A DNA stretch of 35,707 bases, taken from contig JAFRFY010000100.1 of assembly GCA_017434085.1 (NCBI GenBank), positions 1 to 35,707 on the forward strand, in the 5' to 3' direction. Below, in pieces: positions 30,075 to 35,707 of this stretch (position 1 is the first letter of the stretch; every line of letters begins with the position of its first letter). The translations under genes were made by a program, and so were the position numbers. The stretch is from Clostridia bacterium. GTDB taxonomy: Bacteria; Bacillota; Clostridia; Christensenellales; Aristaeellaceae. Below the pieces are notes generated by a model, which saw only the letters and a list, made by a program, of their open reading frames with translations, was not told the origin of the DNA and ran no database searches.

Positions 30075-31596
30075 AGCGCCTGTTCACGGTGATTTTCAGC
30101 CGCGCGCGCTTGCCGTTGGTCGTGGTGACGGTGACGGTCGCCTCGCCCTTCTTGACGGCGGTCACCGTGCCCCTCTGGTCCACGGTAACCACGGCCTCGT
30201 TGGAGCTTTTCCAGGTCAGGCCGGTCACGGACTTGCCGGGCCAGAGCTTGAGCACCGCGCCCAGGTCCTGCTTCTGCCCCACCTTCATGTACTTTCTGGG
30301 CTTGTTGAGCCAGACCCGCTTGGGCGAGGGATCGACGGTGACCTTCACGCTCTTCCAGAGGCCGTTGTTGGCCAGCACGTAGATCTCGCAGCTGCCCCCG
30401 CTCACGCCGGTGACGTCGCCCTTCTTCGACACCGCGGCCACGCCGGGGTCGGTGGAGATGAACCGCAGCCGGGGCGCGTGCTTGAGCACCTTGCCCTTTC
30501 TCACGCCCTTCACGCTGCCGGAGATGCGGACGGTCCGGTCGATGCGCAGCGTGACCTCGGTGTAATCCACCTTGAGGGAACCGGGATTCACCACGCCCTT
30601 GAGTATGCCGCCGGTGATGGCGTGCGCCACGGGGCTTGTGTCCAGCACGTAGACCTTCTCATTCCCCTGCCGCACCCACGCCCGCACACAGGCCTTGTAG
30701 TTGGTCTTTTTCTTGAGCCCGTCGAGGGTCACCTCAGTCGCCCCCTCCACGGAGGCGGCCACCTTCCGGCTTGAGCTCTTGTCGCTGCACTCCTTTATAA
30801 ACACGTCGTAGCCGTCCACGTTGTGGGCCTCGGTCCAGCTGATCTTAAAGGCGTCCTCGCCCTCCGCCGTCATGGTGGCGATGATCAGGCCGTTGGGGGC
30901 TTCGTCGATGGTGGCGGTCATGTCCGGGCACGGCGCGTCGTTGTGGTTGCCGTCCCCCACGAACTTCGCCATCAGGGTGTAGGTGTTCGCGCTGACCGCG
31001 GCGGGGATAGCGTCGATCCACGTCGCGCCGCCGTCGGCGCTGTAGCGCAGGGCGACCGCCCCTTCGGGCAGGGTCAGTGGCGGCTTGACCAGCGCGTGCA
31101 GCTCGCCGTCATAGGAGGAATCGACGGGCTCGGGCCACTGGACGACGGGCAGGTCGGCCTTCTCTATGGTGAAGCGCACGCTCGCCCGGGGCACGTCCAT
31201 GTCCTGCGTCGGCCCGACGTAGGCGGTATAGGTCCCCGCGTTCACGGGCGCGGCGGTGGTATAGTTGTTCTCCGCGTCCACGTAGGTGATCGCGTGCTTC
31301 TTGCCGAACACCTTGGGGTTGTAGTCCTCGTTGAGCGTGGCGGGCTTTTCCTTTCCGGAATAGGACAGGCCCTCCGGCGGGCGGAGGGTGAGCGTCAGGC
31401 CCTCGGTGATGTCGCAGGCGCCCGCGCCGTCGCAGTGGGCCGTGATGGTGTCCCCCGCGGCGGTGAAGCGCCAGCTGTGGGAGTGGGAACCCTCGCCCGT
31501 GGCCGGGAACGCGCCGACGATACAGAGGGTCAGCGCCAAAATCAGCGCCGCCGCAGGGCCGGACCTTCGTATTTTATTAATCATTCGCGTTCCCAT
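30073..31596 (-). CDS. Secreted multi-domain Ig-like/fibronectin-like protein
   Basis: Exported protein of about 507 residues. The hydrophobic segment PAAALILALTLCIVGAFPATGEG is the signal peptide. Then follow MBG-like repeats (LSYSGKEKPATLN..., ITYVDAENNYTTAAPVNAGTYTAYV, and a second with YSADGGATWIDAIPAAVSANTYTLMAKFVGDGNH), a fibronectin type III-like domain (FKISWTEAHNVDGYDVFIKEC...TNYKACVRAWV), and two Big2-like domains at the C-terminus (STDPGVAAVSKKGDVTGVSGG; WKSSNEAVVTVDQRGTVTAVKKGEATVTV). There is no sortase motif or S-layer domain, so it is either secreted or held by other means. The start is uncertain: ATG 31596, ATG 31584 or GTG 31602, none with a strong SD. Confidence 0.82.
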   Translation of the reverse strand: MGTRMINKIRRSGPAAALILALTLCIVGAFPATGEGSHSHSWRFTAAGDTITAHCDGAGACDITEGLTLTLRPPEGLSYSGKEKPATLNEDYNPKVFGKKHAITYVDAENNYTTAAPVNAGTYTAYVGPTQDMDVPRASVRFTIEKADLPVVQWPEPVDSSYDGELHALVKPPLTLPEGAVALRYSADGGATWIDAIPAAVSANTYTLMAKFVGDGNHNDAPCPDMTATIDEAPNGLIIATMTAEGEDAFKISWTEAHNVDGYDVFIKECSDKSSSRKVAASVEGATEVTLDGLKKKTNYKACVRAWVRQGNEKVYVLDTSPVAHAITGGILKGVVNPGSLKVDYTEVTLRIDRTVRISGSVKGVRKGKVLKHAPRLRFISTDPGVAAVSKKGDVTGVSGGSCEIYVLANNGLWKSVKVTVDPSPKRVWLNKPRKYMKVGQKQDLGAVLKLWPGKSVTGLTWKSSNEAVVTVDQRGTVTAVKKGEATVTVTTTNGKRARLKITVNRR

Positions 31597-31661
31597 TGCC
31601 ACATCTCTACGGATTATTGAGCGATAATCGTCCTTTCGCGGTTTATTCTTACATTTCCCCC

Positions 31662-34667
<3,006 letters not shown>

Positions 34668-34684
34668 TTAGATTCCTCCGTCGG

Positions 34685-35320
34685 TCAGTTCTTCGCCGCC
34701 AGTCGGCAGCCGGAAAGCTCGATGTATTCTCCCGGATTCAGCGTGACGTCCGTGGCCTCACGGATCACCTCAAATTTGAGCAGCTGCTCGCCGGAGCCCA
34801 GCACGCCGTCGTAGATGCTGTAGCTGGACAGCGGCGCCTTGTCGTTGAGCAGCACGGTGTAGGTCCCGGCGGGAAGTGTGGCGCCCACCACGTAGCCGCC
34901 CTCGCCCGCGTTTCCGTCCTCCACCTTCGGCGCCAGCGAAAGCGGATAGGCCCGCGCCTCGGTGAGCGTCAGCCACTTGCCCTCGCCGAGCCGGACGGCG
35001 GCCTGCCGGTTGATCAGGTGGTGCGCCACCAGCCCGGAGTCCTCGGTGACGCCCTCGCGCACGATCACGCTGGCGAACACGGCGTCGTCGTCCTCCACCA
35101 GCACGTAGTCGCCGGCGGGGATGTCCTTGCCGATCAGGTAGCTCCCGGCGACGTATACCCTGTCGTCGGATGCCTCCAGCGCGTCGATGCGCCGCTCGAT
35201 CTCCTCCCGGGCGCGGTACAGCTCCTCCAGCGTCATGCCGTCGAGGTCCATCTCCGCCCGTGCGACCGTCGCCCCGCATAAAAGCGCGGCGCATACCAGC
35301 AGTATGATCCCTGCCTTCAT
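34685..35320 (-). CDS. Small exported protein with two IPAGTY-type repeats
   Basis: A 211-residue exported protein. The signal peptide is MKAGIILLVCAALLCGATVARA; a short charged helix follows (about 30-50, LEELYRAREEIERRIDALE), possibly a coiled coil. Two copies of a beta-strand repeat come next: about 58-75 (AGSYLIGKDIPAGDYVLV) and 142-157 (GYVVGATLPAGTYTVL). I recognise the G-x-DIPAGTY pattern from many Gram-positive lipoproteins and secreted proteins, but the function is unknown. ATG 35320 has AGGAGG upstream. It is the first gene of the unit leading into lacZ. Confidence 0.75.
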   Translation of the reverse strand: MKAGIILLVCAALLCGATVARAEMDLDGMTLEELYRAREEIERRIDALEASDDRVYVAGSYLIGKDIPAGDYVLVEDDDAVFASVIVREGVTEDSGLVAHHLINRQAAVRLGEGKWLTLTEARAYPLSLAPKVEDGNAGEGGYVVGATLPAGTYTVLLNDKAPLSSYSIYDGVLGSGEQLLKFEVIREATDVTLNPGEYIELSGCRLAAKN

Positions 35321-35350
35321 AGCGCTCCTCCTGTCTGATCGTTTACACTC

Positions 35351-35379
35351 AATATACACGAACGGGCGCAAAAAGTCAA
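35351..35379 (-). promoter_or_regulatory. Promoter of the exported protein-lacZ unit
   Basis: On the minus strand: TTGACT (35379-35374), 17-base spacer, TATATT (35356-35351). No obvious operator or catabolite-response element was recognised nearby. Confidence 0.82.
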
Positions 35380-35403
35380 CCACATGAGTCTCGAGCAGGG
35401 CCC

Positions 35404-35682
35404 GTTCCCTGTTCCCGGTTGGTTATTGTTTACCTATGAGGGAAGATGGCGTGGGAGACGACCTCTTCCGCCTCACTGCGTTCGGCAGGGGCTGTTGCAT
35501 TAACGTAAAGATGCACAAAACCATTAAGAAATAGTGCGGGCAATGAGGGCATCGCCCCTACGCTATGCACTGATTAAGGGACTTTTCACGTATGGCAGAG
35601 GCTAAAACGTCTGAAATCTCTGCCTGCTCGTAGGGGCGCTTCCGCGCTTGCGCCTGCCCTCATCGCCCGATTCCCGTCGGTT
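35404..35682. repeat. Intergenic repeats at the right end (inverted relative to 16263-16528)
   Basis: No gene is visible in 35384-35707. It contains GTTCCCTGTTCCC (35404-35416), the reverse complement of the GGGAACA heptamers at 16263; GGGCAATGAGGGCATCGCCC + CTACG (35538-35562), which matches 16302-16326 in inverse orientation at 24 of 25 positions; and another CGTAGGGGCG unit opening at 35629 and ending in CCCTCATCGCCCGA near 35670. The order and orientation suggest a second, partly degraded copy of the same composite element. It continues to the window edge. Confidence 0.8.
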
Positions 35683-35707
35683 CATTTGTGCAGATTGCCC
35701 TTAGCGC

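Noticed and set aside
35384-35707. A truncated insertion sequence at the right edge
   Set aside because: No transposase fragment is visible in any frame; the sequence consists of the dispersed repeat units also seen at 16263-16528.

Overview
The window reads as one contiguous piece of chromosome from a GC-rich, spore-forming member of the Firmicutes, most likely an uncultured gut-type clostridium. The evidence is an HrcA/CIRCE heat-shock operon, a T-box ahead of ileS, CotF-type coat proteins, an RsfA-like sporulation regulator, sigma-A promoters with 17-base spacers and strong Shine-Dalgarno (SD) sites. I see no rRNA, tRNA, CRISPR array, transposase or phage structural gene. Genus-level assignment is not possible from this sequence alone.

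Layout. 1-2352 (minus strand): hrcA-grpE-dnaK with a consensus promoter and a perfect CIRCE; dnaK runs off the left edge, and a heptamer-based inverted repeat separates grpE from dnaK. 2422-7221 (plus): rpmE, a divergent DUF1385 membrane protein, prmC, prfA, a GNAT acetyltransferase and a Sua5-type tsaC; this block covers ribosome assembly, translation termination and tRNA t6A modification. 7247-10744 (minus): RluD-family pseudouridine synthase, GNAT, a small PD-(D/E)XK nuclease-like protein and a SNF2 helicase, joined by 4-base start/stop overlaps. 10838-11290 (plus): two small coat-type proteins. 11337-13691 (minus): a GPH-family sugar symporter and a lysophospholipase-like hydrolase. 13804-17777 (minus): three secreted proteins (PstS-like binding protein, WG-repeat protein, CAP/Ig-like protein) with a repeat-rich gap at 16148-16538.

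17862-20069 (plus): an EF-G paralogue of the EF-G-2 type. 20125-23126 (minus): sigma factor, membrane protein, ABC ATPase and ABC permease, all translationally coupled. 23214-24391 (plus): cysK behind a consensus promoter, a 37-codon cysteine-rich leader ORF and a pair of mutually exclusive RNA helices. I read this as a ribosome-mediated, cysteine-sensing transcription attenuator, and it is the most interesting object here. 24455-27730 (minus): ileS with a T-box leader that has room only for a very short stem I; the coding frame is broken by an in-frame TAG at codon 219. 27830-29043 (plus): an alpha-oxoamine synthase. 29177-30019 (plus): an RsfA-like regulator with a plausible forespore-sigma promoter. 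30073-35379 (minus): an Ig-like secreted protein, a 1000-residue LacZ-type beta-galactosidase and a small exported protein. 35384-35707 is non-coding and carries the same repeat families as 16148-16538 in the opposite orientation.

The gene order is compact. Convergent genes share bidirectional terminators, some of which overlap the stop codons. Many long reading frames on the opposite strand are GC-driven shadows and were discarded.
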